From assembly GCF_009857475.1 (NCBI RefSeq), contig NZ_WWCJ01000005.1, positions 62,001-126,000 on the forward strand: a stretch of 64,000 bases of DNA, given 5' to 3'. A model generated the notes under the pieces. It saw only the letters and a list, made by a program, of their open reading frames with translations. It had not been told where the DNA came from and searched no databases. Shown here in pieces: positions 51,534 through 62,965 of this stretch. A program made the position numbers and the translations under genes. The stretch is from Pseudoduganella guangdongensis (lineage in GTDB: Bacteria; Pseudomonadota; Gammaproteobacteria; Burkholderiales; Burkholderiaceae_D). Numbering within the stretch: position 1 is the stretch's first letter; every line of letters starts with the position of its first letter.

Positions 51534-52666
51534 GATTCCCCTTGGCCGCGGCGGAAGGGCGTGCGCTCGTTCAGCTCACTGAGGTAATCGTCGATGCCGC
51601 CGGTTTCGCGCTCCAGGAAACGCTCGACCGCATCGCTGAATGCCGGATGCGCCAGCCAGTGCGCGGACCAGGTCTTTTGCGGCAGGAAGCCGCGCGCCAT
51701 CTTGTGCTCACCCTGCGCGCCGCCTTCGAAAGTCCGGATGCCGTTGGCGATGCAGAATTCGATCGGCTGGTAGTACGCGGTCTCGAAATGCAGGCAAGGG
51801 ATGTGCTCCATGGCGCCCCAATAGCGTCCGTAAAGCGTATCAGCGGTGTGGATGACCAGCGACGACGCCACCGGCAGGCCGTCGCGCTCGGCTTGCACCA
51901 GCAGCAGGTGGTGCGGCATGGTGCGCGCAAGGCGCAGCCAGAAGTCCAGGTTCAGGTAGGGCGAGGAACGGTGCTCGGCGTAGGTGTTGCAGTAGCAGCG
52001 ATGGAAGAAGCGCCAGTCGGCCTCGCTGGCCTCGGCGCCGCGCAGCTGGCGCAGCGTGATGCCCGCCTCTTGTACCTTGCGCCGTTCGGCGCGGATGTTC
52101 TTGCGTTTCTTATGTTCCAGCGTTTGCAGGAACTGCTCAAAGTTCTGGTAGCCCTGGTTCAGCCAATGGAACTGTACCCCGGCGCGCAGCATGAAGCCCG
52201 CCTCCTGCAGCAGTAGCACCTCCTGTTCGGGCGGGTAAAGCACGTGGGTGGACGACATCCCCGCCACCTGCTGCTGTTCGCACAGGAAGGCCAGCAACGC
52301 CGCCCGCGCCGCCGCATCGCGCGCCATCAGGCGCGATCCGGTCACCGGCGTAAAAGGGATGGCCGACAGCAGCTTGGGGTAGTACTCGATGCCGTTGCGG
52401 TGATAAGCGTCGGCCCAGGCCCAATCGAAGACGTACTCGCCGTAAGAATGCGACTTCACGTAAAGCGGCATGGCCGCCACCAGCTCATCGCCGCGATGGA
52501 CGGCCAGGAACTGCGGCTGCCAGCCCGTTTCCGCCGTTGCGCTGCCCGACGCATGCAGCGCATGCAAGAAGGCGTGAGACAGGAAAGGATTGCCCCCCGC
52601 CAGCCGGTCCCACGCGGCGGGGCTGACCTCGGAAAGTGAAGAAAGGACGTTAGAACGATATTCCAT
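51530..52666 (-). CDS. FemAB-like GNAT protein (DUF482)
   Basis: A 378-residue protein of the peptidogalycan biosynthesis/DUF482 group, a double-GNAT fold related to FemAB aminoacyltransferases. Motifs include NPFLSHAFLHALHASGSA, DWAWADAYHRNGIEYYPKL, HKKRKNIRAERRKV, and FETAYYQPIEFCIANGIRTFEGGAQGEHKMARGFLP (seen in segments), the family's most conserved block. Substrate is unknown. Stop overlaps the ArsR stop by four bases in convergent orientation. Confidence 0.88.
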   Translation of the reverse strand: MEYRSNVLSSLSEVSPAAWDRLAGGNPFLSHAFLHALHASGSATAETGWQPQFLAVHRGDELVAAMPLYVKSHSYGEYVFDWAWADAYHRNGIEYYPKLLSAIPFTPVTGSRLMARDAAARAALLAFLCEQQQVAGMSSTHVLYPPEQEVLLLQEAGFMLRAGVQFHWLNQGYQNFEQFLQTLEHKKRKNIRAERRKVQEAGITLRQLRGAEASEADWRFFHRCYCNTYAEHRSSPYLNLDFWLRLARTMPHHLLLVQAERDGLPVASSLVIHTADTLYGRYWGAMEHIPCLHFETAYYQPIEFCIANGIRTFEGGAQGEHKMARGFLPQKTWSAHWLAHPAFSDAVERFLERETGGIDDYLSELNERTPFRRGQGES

Positions 52667-52680
52667 CCAGCCATTCTAGC

Positions 52681-52721
52681 GAAATGTCCACTTTGGGGTC
52701 AGGAAGAAAAGTGGACATTTC
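52681..52721. repeat. Single-unit palindromic repeat
   Basis: Perfect 14-base arms GAAATGTCCACTTT/AAAGTGGACATTTC around GGGGTCAGGAAGA. Shares the core GGGGTCAGGAAGAAA with the elements at 2674-2752 and 6107-6139. Lies 15 bases upstream of the DUF482 gene and 46 bases before nadE, between divergent genes. Confidence 0.85.
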
Positions 52722-52767
52722 TTCGCGATGTTAAAATCTTCGGCATCTCTATTGGCTTGGCTCAGCT

Positions 52768-55180
<2,413 letters not shown>

Positions 55181-55186
55181 CGCCTT

Positions 55187-56425
55187 TTAAGCCACTGCGC
55201 CGCCGCGTACGCAATCGCGTCCGGCGGCTTTGGCCTGGTATAGGGCCAGGTCGGCGCGCACCAGCAGGGCGGCCGGCTCCAGGTCTTCCGGCAGCAGGCT
55301 GGCGATGCCGATGCTGACCGTGACCGCCACGGGCTGGCCCTCATGCGACAGTGCCAGCGCCCGGGCGCCCTGGCGCAGCCGTTCCGCGCAAACCTGCGCC
55401 TCCCCCGGCCCGGATTCGGGCAATAACACTGCAAACTCCTCCCCGCCCAGGCGGCCGGCGAAGTCGCTGCTGCGGCCGATGCCGGCGCACAGCTTGCCCA
55501 TGGCGGCAATGGCGCGGTCGCCGGCCAGGTGGCCGAAGCGGTCGTTGATCGACTTGAAGTGGTCGATGTCGATCATGAGCACGGACAGCGGGTGCCCATA
55601 GCGCCGCGCGCGCGCAATTTCCGACTCTGCCTGGCGCAGGAACTGGCGCCGGTTGGCGATGCCGCTCAGGAAGTCGGTGGTGGCCAGTGCCAGCAATTCG
55701 CGGTTGCGTTCTTCGACCGTCTTTTCCAGGCTGGCGCTTTCTTCCTCCAGCTCGCGCGCCCAGGTTTGCAGGGCGGTGCGCGCGCCATCGCTCTCGATGC
55801 GGAACTGGGTCGCGATGATCAGGATGATGCAGGCGGCGCGCAGCAGGAAGGTGGCGGCCTGGATGCCGTCGGAATCGAGGAAGTCGTGGATCGGGATCGC
55901 ATTGCCGGCGCTGGCGGCGCCGCGCACCACGTGCCATGCCGCGTCGATGGCGAACAGCAGCACCAGGCTGTTGCGGCCATGGCGCGGCGCATGCTGCCAC
56001 AGCCACCAGATGGCGGCCAGTAGCAGTGGCACGCGCACGGCGGAGGTGACGATGATGCGGCCGTGCAGGCCGATGTCGATATAGCTGTACCAGGCGTAGC
56101 CGATGCCGGATACCAGCAGCACACCCAGGCTGCCGGCCAGGCCCAGGGTATGTTTGCGGCCGGCATAGCGCTGCGCGCCGCGCAGGAGGAAGATGCTGTT
56201 GGCGGCGATCAGGAGGTTGCCGACCATGACGGATGCAACATCGGGCAATTGGCCGCGCAGGCCGATCAGGATCCAGGCCAGGCCCTGGCAGCAAGCGGCC
56301 ATGCTCCAGTTGGAGCCAGCCGTGCGGCCGCCGCGCTCGGCCCGCAAGCCGAAAAATGCGATACCGACGGCCAGGCTGGCCAGGCCGAGGGCGAGGGCGC
56401 AAGTGCCGACGTGCAGGCTGCTCAT
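55187..56425 (-). CDS. Membrane-bound diguanylate cyclase (GGEEF)
   Basis: A 412-residue inner-membrane protein with six or more N-terminal transmembrane helices (about 8-210), a short coiled coil (ELEEESASLEKTVEERN) and a GGDEF domain: GRLGGEEFAVLL with an RxxD inhibitory site immediately before it (RSSD). It should make c-di-GMP. Paralogous to the upstream gene, which it follows with a four-base overlap. Confidence 0.93.
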   Translation of the reverse strand: MSSLHVGTCALALGLASLAVGIAFFGLRAERGGRTAGSNWSMAACCQGLAWILIGLRGQLPDVASVMVGNLLIAANSIFLLRGAQRYAGRKHTLGLAGSLGVLLVSGIGYAWYSYIDIGLHGRIIVTSAVRVPLLLAAIWWLWQHAPRHGRNSLVLLFAIDAAWHVVRGAASAGNAIPIHDFLDSDGIQAATFLLRAACIILIIATQFRIESDGARTALQTWARELEEESASLEKTVEERNRELLALATTDFLSGIANRRQFLRQAESEIARARRYGHPLSVLMIDIDHFKSINDRFGHLAGDRAIAAMGKLCAGIGRSSDFAGRLGGEEFAVLLPESGPGEAQVCAERLRQGARALALSHEGQPVAVTVSIGIASLLPEDLEPAALLVRADLALYQAKAAGRDCVRGGAVA

Positions 56426-57654
56426 GCCGCTTCTGCCATCTGGACCTGGTTGCGGCCCAGCGACTTGGCGCGGTACAGCACCTGGTCGGCGCGCGCCAGC
56501 AGGGCTTCCAGCGAGGCGTCGCCCGCTTCCAGCACGGCGATGCCGACGCTGACGCTGACGGGGGCGGGCAGGCCGTGCCGGCCCGCATCCAGGGTGGCGA
56601 CGGCATGGCGGATGCGTTCCGCCAGCACCTGGGCGGCGGCCGCGCCGGTCTCCGGCAGCAGCAGCGCGAATTCCTCGCCGCCCAGGCGTCCGGCCAGATC
56701 GATGTTGCGGGTGCGCGCGCGGCAGGCTTGTGCGACTTGCTCGATCACCCTGTCGCCGGCGGCGTGGCCGAAACTGTCGTTGATGCGTTTGAAGTGATCG
56801 ATGTCGAGCATCAGCACCGCGAGCGGGCGATTGTGGCGCCGGGCGCGCGCCATTTCGCGCTGGCCGCTCTCCATGAAATGGCGCCGGTTGGCCAGGCCGC
56901 TCAGGCTGTCGGTGGTGGCGAGGCGGGTCAGTTCCGCCGTGCGTTCGGTGACTTCATTGCGCAAGGCGTCGCGCTGGGCCTCAAGGCGCTGCGCGTGGTG
57001 GGCAAGGTCGTCGCGGATGCGTTCACTCTCCAGGCGGAACTGGGTGGCGTTGATCAGCACCTGCAGGATGCCGCCGGCAGATACCAGCAGGGCCAGTTCG
57101 GTGCCGCCCGCGAGGAAGGTGTTGATCTGGCTTGGCGCCAGCAGCACGTGGGCCAGCCGCAGCAGGCTCCAGAGCGCGCCGAGCGCCAGCACGGCGAGCA
57201 GGTAGCGCGTGCCCTGCGGCAGGCCGGGGCGGCGCAGCATGCGTATGCAATCGAGGTAGCAGAAGGCGCGGCAGGCGCAGATCAGGGCGATGCGATGGTC
57301 GACGTTGGGGGCCACGTAACTGAGCCAGGCAAAGCCAAGTCCGGCCAGGGCGATGAAGGCGGCGTAGTGCCAGAGCGGGCGCAGCGTGCCGGTAAAAATC
57401 GCGGTGCCACGATGAATGAAGGCGAGGGAAATGACCAGCAGGGTGTTGTCGACCACCGTTTCGACGAAGTAGGGCAGTTCCCTTGCCGATGCGGCGGCCA
57501 GCGCCGCCATCCCGCCGAATAGCGCCGACAGGGCCCATTGCCCGCCCGCGCTGGTGCCGAGCGCGCGATCATGCACGCCGCGAAAGGTGCAGGCGACCAT
57601 GATCGAGAGGAACCCGATCAGGGTGATGGCGGTGGCAAGGTCGAAGACAAACAC
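56422..57654 (-). CDS. Membrane-bound diguanylate cyclase (GGEEF), second paralogue
   Basis: A 410-residue protein of the same layout: seven hydrophobic segments (about 5-205), coiled coil (IRDDLAHHAQRLEAQRDALR) and GGDEF domain GRLGGEEFALLL preceded by RNID (RxxD). The start at 57654 is GTG and lacks an obvious Shine-Dalgarno sequence. Both cyclases form one operon, downstream of an inverted repeat at 57675-57711. Confidence 0.9.
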   Translation of the reverse strand: MFVFDLATAITLIGFLSIMVACTFRGVHDRALGTSAGGQWALSALFGGMAALAAASARELPYFVETVVDNTLLVISLAFIHRGTAIFTGTLRPLWHYAAFIALAGLGFAWLSYVAPNVDHRIALICACRAFCYLDCIRMLRRPGLPQGTRYLLAVLALGALWSLLRLAHVLLAPSQINTFLAGGTELALLVSAGGILQVLINATQFRLESERIRDDLAHHAQRLEAQRDALRNEVTERTAELTRLATTDSLSGLANRRHFMESGQREMARARRHNRPLAVLMLDIDHFKRINDSFGHAAGDRVIEQVAQACRARTRNIDLAGRLGGEEFALLLPETGAAAAQVLAERIRHAVATLDAGRHGLPAPVSVSVGIAVLEAGDASLEALLARADQVLYRAKSLGRNQVQMAEAA

Positions 57655-57674
57655 GGGTTACTGGCGGACTTGAA

Positions 57675-57711
57675 AGTTACCCCATTATAACTAGTCCAGC
57701 TTAGGGTAACT
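57675..57711. promoter_or_regulatory. Inverted repeat around the cyclase operon -10 box
   Basis: AGTTACCC (57675-57682) and GGGTAACT (57704-57711) flank TATAAT on the minus strand (57689-57684 region, read AGTTATAATGGGG). A third AGTAACCC lies at the start codon. Likely operator for the diguanylate cyclase operon; its regulator is unknown. Confidence 0.5.
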
Positions 57712-57739
57712 AAAAGCCAAGCCGCGCCAGGCCGCGCCG

Positions 57740-58366
57740 TCAGGGTCGTCCGATCTTCAGGTCGAAGCGCCAGGCGAGCAGGCGCAGGATGGTGATCAGG
57801 GCCGCGCTGGACCACAAGGCCACTTCGTCCGACACGCTGGTGTACTGCAGGGCGATGTAGAACCAGCAGCCGAAGAAGGCGCACAGCGCGTACGGCTTCC
57901 CGTCGCGGAACACCATCGGCACCTCGTTGCAGATAATGTCGCGCAGGACGCCGCCGAAAATACCGGTGATCACGCCCATCATCACGGCCACGAAGATCGG
58001 CATGTCGGCCGCCAGCGCGGTGGACACGCTGGCCACGGCGAACAGGCCCAGGCCGACCGCGTCGGCAATCACGATCAGGCGTTCGGAAACGATATGGCGG
58101 ATCTGCTTGACGAAGGGGGCCGCCACCAGCGCCACTACAAACAGCAGGATGGTGTATTCCTGGTGCGCCACCCAGAACAGCGGGCGGCGGTCAAGCAGGA
58201 TGTCGCGGATGGTGCCGCCGCCAAAGGCGGTGATGAAGGCGACGATGAAGACGCCCACGATGTCCATCCGCTTACGGCGCGCTTCGATAAAGCCGGAGAA
58301 TGCCCCAACCAGGATTGCCACGACCTCGATGATGGTGATGAGGGAGACGGCGGGGACTATTTTCAT
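57740..58366 (-). CDS. TRIC-family cation channel (UPF0126)
   Basis: A 208-residue inner-membrane protein with seven predicted helices made of two repeats, each carrying a glycine-rich kink motif followed by Arg-Asp: FGGGTIRDILL (about 48-58) and FGGVLRDIICNEVP (about 137-150). This is the prokaryotic TRIC/UPF0126 (YicG/YadS) family of trimeric K+/cation channels. Last ordinary core gene before the AT-rich patch. Confidence 0.92.
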   Translation of the reverse strand: MKIVPAVSLITIIEVVAILVGAFSGFIEARRKRMDIVGVFIVAFITAFGGGTIRDILLDRRPLFWVAHQEYTILLFVVALVAAPFVKQIRHIVSERLIVIADAVGLGLFAVASVSTALAADMPIFVAVMMGVITGIFGGVLRDIICNEVPMVFRDGKPYALCAFFGCWFYIALQYTSVSDEVALWSSAALITILRLLAWRFDLKIGRP

Positions 58367-58447
58367 TGCATAAATTAATCAGTCGTGATGGCCAAGAGAT
58401 TAACATTGGGCGTACATTGTCGCAACTCAACCGAGATGGGATACAGC

Positions 58448-60106
58448 ATGAATGAGTTCCTGTTGAACGAAGCGCGTAAAGAGGTCATACGCATCGATAA
58501 GAATACTCAGCGACGCCTCCTTACAGCACAAGGCTTAGCGCAACTAGCTGGGCAACTAGGTTTATCTGGTTTCTCAGATGATGACGTCCTTTTCCTCTGG
58601 GAGATAGGGCTGCTTAGGGCGGATTTAGTCGAGGGCTCGGCTAAATCAAATGAGATGGGCATCGAGTTTGTTTGCAATGATGTCGATGATTTTTTTTTCG
58701 TTGATACGCGTTGCCTCGCAGTTAGGGAAAATGGCTATGGCGGGGATGGTGAAAGTCGACAGAAATACGATGGCATAACCCCACTATTCCATCCGTTTAG
58801 GATTTATGTTCTTCATCATGTTGCGCGAGTCTTTTCGTTAAGCGTAAGTCAAACACAGTTTCTTAAGTATGAAGAGGGGACTAGGCGGATCTTCGAATTG
58901 GAAATCGGACACATAAAGCGTTGGACATCAAAACCAGAATTCCGGTCCCGATTCAGCGATTGGAACTGTTTCGCAGAGCTTGCAATTGTTACTGAAAGGC
59001 TTTGCTATCCCATTGTCTTTTCAGATGTGACGACACCGTTGTTGTTCGAGGTGGAACGGAAACTAATATATGCGAAGGTTGATAATGTACTTCGCGAGGT
59101 CGGCGTTGACGAAGTCGAGAAAATTCGCCAAGAGCTAGCGTGGACTGCAGGCAGGTTTGATGATAATCGTTCGATTCACGTTTTACTTAGGCTAATGAAT
59201 GCGCGCGAGAGATCAAAGCTGAAAGGCTCGTTGGGAGCTGCGATGCACATTTTATCAATGGCGGAATGCATTCGCAGAGTTGGTGAGCTGGTATTTGAAA
59301 GAGAGTTGTCGGAGGAAGACGAAATCGGACCAGGCCAATGGATGGACGGTGCAAGAAGGCTACTTTATGGAACTGAGCGAGTGTTCGATGCGCCAAAGGA
59401 CCAGTTGCGGGATTACCTTCAAATATTTGGATTAGACTTCGGCGTAAAAGTTCGATGCTATGTAGAAGGTGAGTCAGAGTATGGTGCGCTGGCTCATGCG
59501 GTTGATGATTTTCCTCACGTTCAATTAGTAAACTTGCGTGGAAGGGTGGCTGAGAAAAAGAGCTTGGCGTTTCTAAGTAATTTAAAGGCCGATCATGCAG
59601 CAGGGGTTTTTAGTGTGATCATGATTGATGGAGATAATGACGATTATATACGGATGGTAAAAAAGGCCGCCAAGGAAAAAGTCTTCTTTGGTAGATTCTT
59701 CATATCTTCCCCGGATATTGAGTGCGAAAACTTTAGTGACTCCGAACTGCTTGACATTGCGCAAAAATATGCTGAGAAATTGAATGTCGACAAAGACTTC
59801 CTTGAATCGGTGTCGAAAAAGCTAAATGAGATGACTGTTGATATTAAGAATAACAACGATCTTTGGAAAGTGCTTAGTCAAGTAGGTTTAACGGATGTGC
59901 GCAAAGGCGAGGCATGGGGACGGGCGTTGATGGAATACGCGATATCCCATCCATACAAAAATTTGAACGGGCAGGTCGAAAATCAGCAACGAATGATCAT
60001 AGAAGCGGCAACACTGCTTGTCCGGATGCGAGATATCGGCTTCTTGCGGGCGTCTGCACTAGAAGAAATGGATCCTGAAACTGGGGAAGTGGGTAGGCGA
60101 TCCTAG
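58448..60106 (+). CDS. Large protein with OLD/TOPRIM-like C-terminal motifs, AT-rich, unrecognised family
   Basis: A 552-residue protein whose base composition is far more AT-rich than its neighbours. The N-terminal part (about 20-65, QGLAQLAGQLGLSGFSDDDVLFLWE) looks HTH-like; the middle (about 100-330) is helical and unrecognised. From about 335 the motifs follow the TOPRIM order: YVEGESEYGALA (acidic Glu pair), LVNLRG, MIDGDNDDY (DxD) and ISSPDIECENF (Glu), as in the nuclease half of OLD-family proteins. No ABC ATPase precedes it. A DNA/RNA-cleaving defence role is plausible but unproven. I start at ATG 58448 (GGGA eight bases upstream); ATG or GTG at 58436, 58388 or 58385 would lengthen it. 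No terminator is clear. Confidence 0.65.
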   Translation: MNEFLLNEARKEVIRIDKNTQRRLLTAQGLAQLAGQLGLSGFSDDDVLFLWEIGLLRADLVEGSAKSNEMGIEFVCNDVDDFFFVDTRCLAVRENGYGGDGESRQKYDGITPLFHPFRIYVLHHVARVFSLSVSQTQFLKYEEGTRRIFELEIGHIKRWTSKPEFRSRFSDWNCFAELAIVTERLCYPIVFSDVTTPLLFEVERKLIYAKVDNVLREVGVDEVEKIRQELAWTAGRFDDNRSIHVLLRLMNARERSKLKGSLGAAMHILSMAECIRRVGELVFERELSEEDEIGPGQWMDGARRLLYGTERVFDAPKDQLRDYLQIFGLDFGVKVRCYVEGESEYGALAHAVDDFPHVQLVNLRGRVAEKKSLAFLSNLKADHAAGVFSVIMIDGDNDDYIRMVKKAAKEKVFFGRFFISSPDIECENFSDSELLDIAQKYAEKLNVDKDFLESVSKKLNEMTVDIKNNNDLWKVLSQVGLTDVRKGEAWGRALMEYAISHPYKNLNGQVENQQRMIIEAATLLVRMRDIGFLRASALEEMDPETGEVGRRS

Positions 60107-60222
60107 TCGTCGTTGGCGGATCTTGGAGCGCTTACTGAATGCATATGTCAAATTTTGCTGCAGAGATCTGCGCCTTGCGCTGAGTTGTTAACGCAAATAT
60201 TGGCGCCATAAGGGGTGGCGAC

Positions 60223-60390
60223 GACTATATGGCTATTTCGACGCCCTTTCCGGCGCGGGGCTGTTAGAAGACGATCACGCCGTCGGTCTGCTCCAGCCAC
60301 GAGTGGAGCACTTCAGCACCGCTCGCCGTCGCGCGAGCCGAAGCCGCGCGCGTGAATCACACATAGGCAGCGATAGATGCGGGGCCTTCT
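60223..60390 (-). pseudogene. Decayed 3' fragment of an smr gene
   Basis: This fills half of the otherwise gene-free stretch 60107-60423 (60107-60222 shows nothing recognisable). Read on the minus strand it encodes YRCLCVIHARGFGSRDGE, then a one-base deletion, VLK, a short deletion, HSWLEQTDGVIVF and a stop. It aligns with the Smr C-terminus encoded at about 61190-61376 with roughly 80% base identity and the same orientation. It carries His in the IHARG motif where the intact gene has Tyr. No upstream Smr N-terminal part is present. Confidence 0.8.
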
Positions 60391-60423
60391 GGCCCAACCC
60401 TTCTCAAGCCGACTAGGTCTTCA

Positions 60424-61071
60424 TTATCGAATTCCAGCAACTTTTCGCAGTTTCTCAAATCCGGTTGTCCCTGTAAGTGGTGTTAGTGTTGTCAGAAAAT
60501 GGGACAGCTGGTGAGATGCAAGGTCAGGTTCAAACAAGAACTTCTCCCCGTTGACGCGATCTATAATTGATCGCCGTCGTTTCTCAAGTTCTGCTGAATC
60601 CAAGCTTTCCAAGTCAATCAATTTCTGTTGAACATATTGGGCCTTAGCTGCAATACCTGAAAATTGGAACTCTTCCCACCTTTTTTTTGCCGAGGCGAGT
60701 TCGGACCAAGTATGGAAGAACTGGTCGAAAATCTTAAATTCATCACTGTTTAAAACGGATACAAAGTTCTGTTTTAACTTTGGCCAGTTATTTTCAGGAA
60801 TAACTACTTTTGACCAGGCAGCAAAACTTGCACCACCACGAACTGCACCATGCGCATCTTCAGCATTTCGAATGTCTAAAACAAGGATCTTTGCGGCGCT
60901 TCTTAATTGACTTATTTGACCGAGTTCAAAGACAAGGTATGCGAGGTAACCAACAACGGCTGTAGTGCCGCTAGCAACATAGTCACCACTAATCCCAAAC
61001 TTGTTGAGTAGGTGTAAAATAACAGCCCAGCAGGACAGATAAGCGACGGAAGCAATTATTAGCTTGCGCAT
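60424..61071 (-). CDS. AT-rich membrane protein of unknown function
   Basis: A 215-residue protein that I do not recognise. Two transmembrane helices (about 4-23 and 31-50) are followed by a basic turn and a long soluble helical domain (KLKQNFVSVLNSDEFKIF, ELEKRRRSIIDRVNGEKF). Composition is AT-rich like the TOPRIM-like gene. It lies between the smr fragment and intact smr. An inverted repeat ATCCGA/TCGGAT (61096-61101, 61112-61117) lies in its upstream region. The layout of a membrane anchor with a cytosolic domain resembles effectors of defence modules, but no such role is shown. Confidence 0.7.
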   Translation of the reverse strand: MRKLIIASVAYLSCWAVILHLLNKFGISGDYVASGTTAVVGYLAYLVFELGQISQLRSAAKILVLDIRNAEDAHGAVRGGASFAAWSKVVIPENNWPKLKQNFVSVLNSDEFKIFDQFFHTWSELASAKKRWEEFQFSGIAAKAQYVQQKLIDLESLDSAELEKRRRSIIDRVNGEKFLFEPDLASHQLSHFLTTLTPLTGTTGFEKLRKVAGIR

Positions 61072-61166
61072 ATTCTCGGTAGCGTATTAGTAAGTATCCG
61101 ACTCGTTAGAATCGGATTCGAGGGATGTATTAAATCAGCATTGCAAGGCGAAAAGGCTTAATTCGC

Positions 61167-62818
<1,652 letters not shown>

Positions 62819-62965
62819 TTAGTATGTCTCGTATATGGGGTGGGGCGCGGATGCTACAAGTCGGCGCCGCCGGGCAAACCGAGATTATAAGCGAACACCC
62901 TTTGGCCCAACTAATAGCTTAGAATAAGCGCAATATGGAATTTTTGCATCCAAGCAACCCGTCGA

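Noticed and set aside
58385..61166. Intact prophage, integrative element or retron
   Set aside because: No integrase, transposase, reverse transcriptase or tRNA site is visible; only two genes and a gene fragment.
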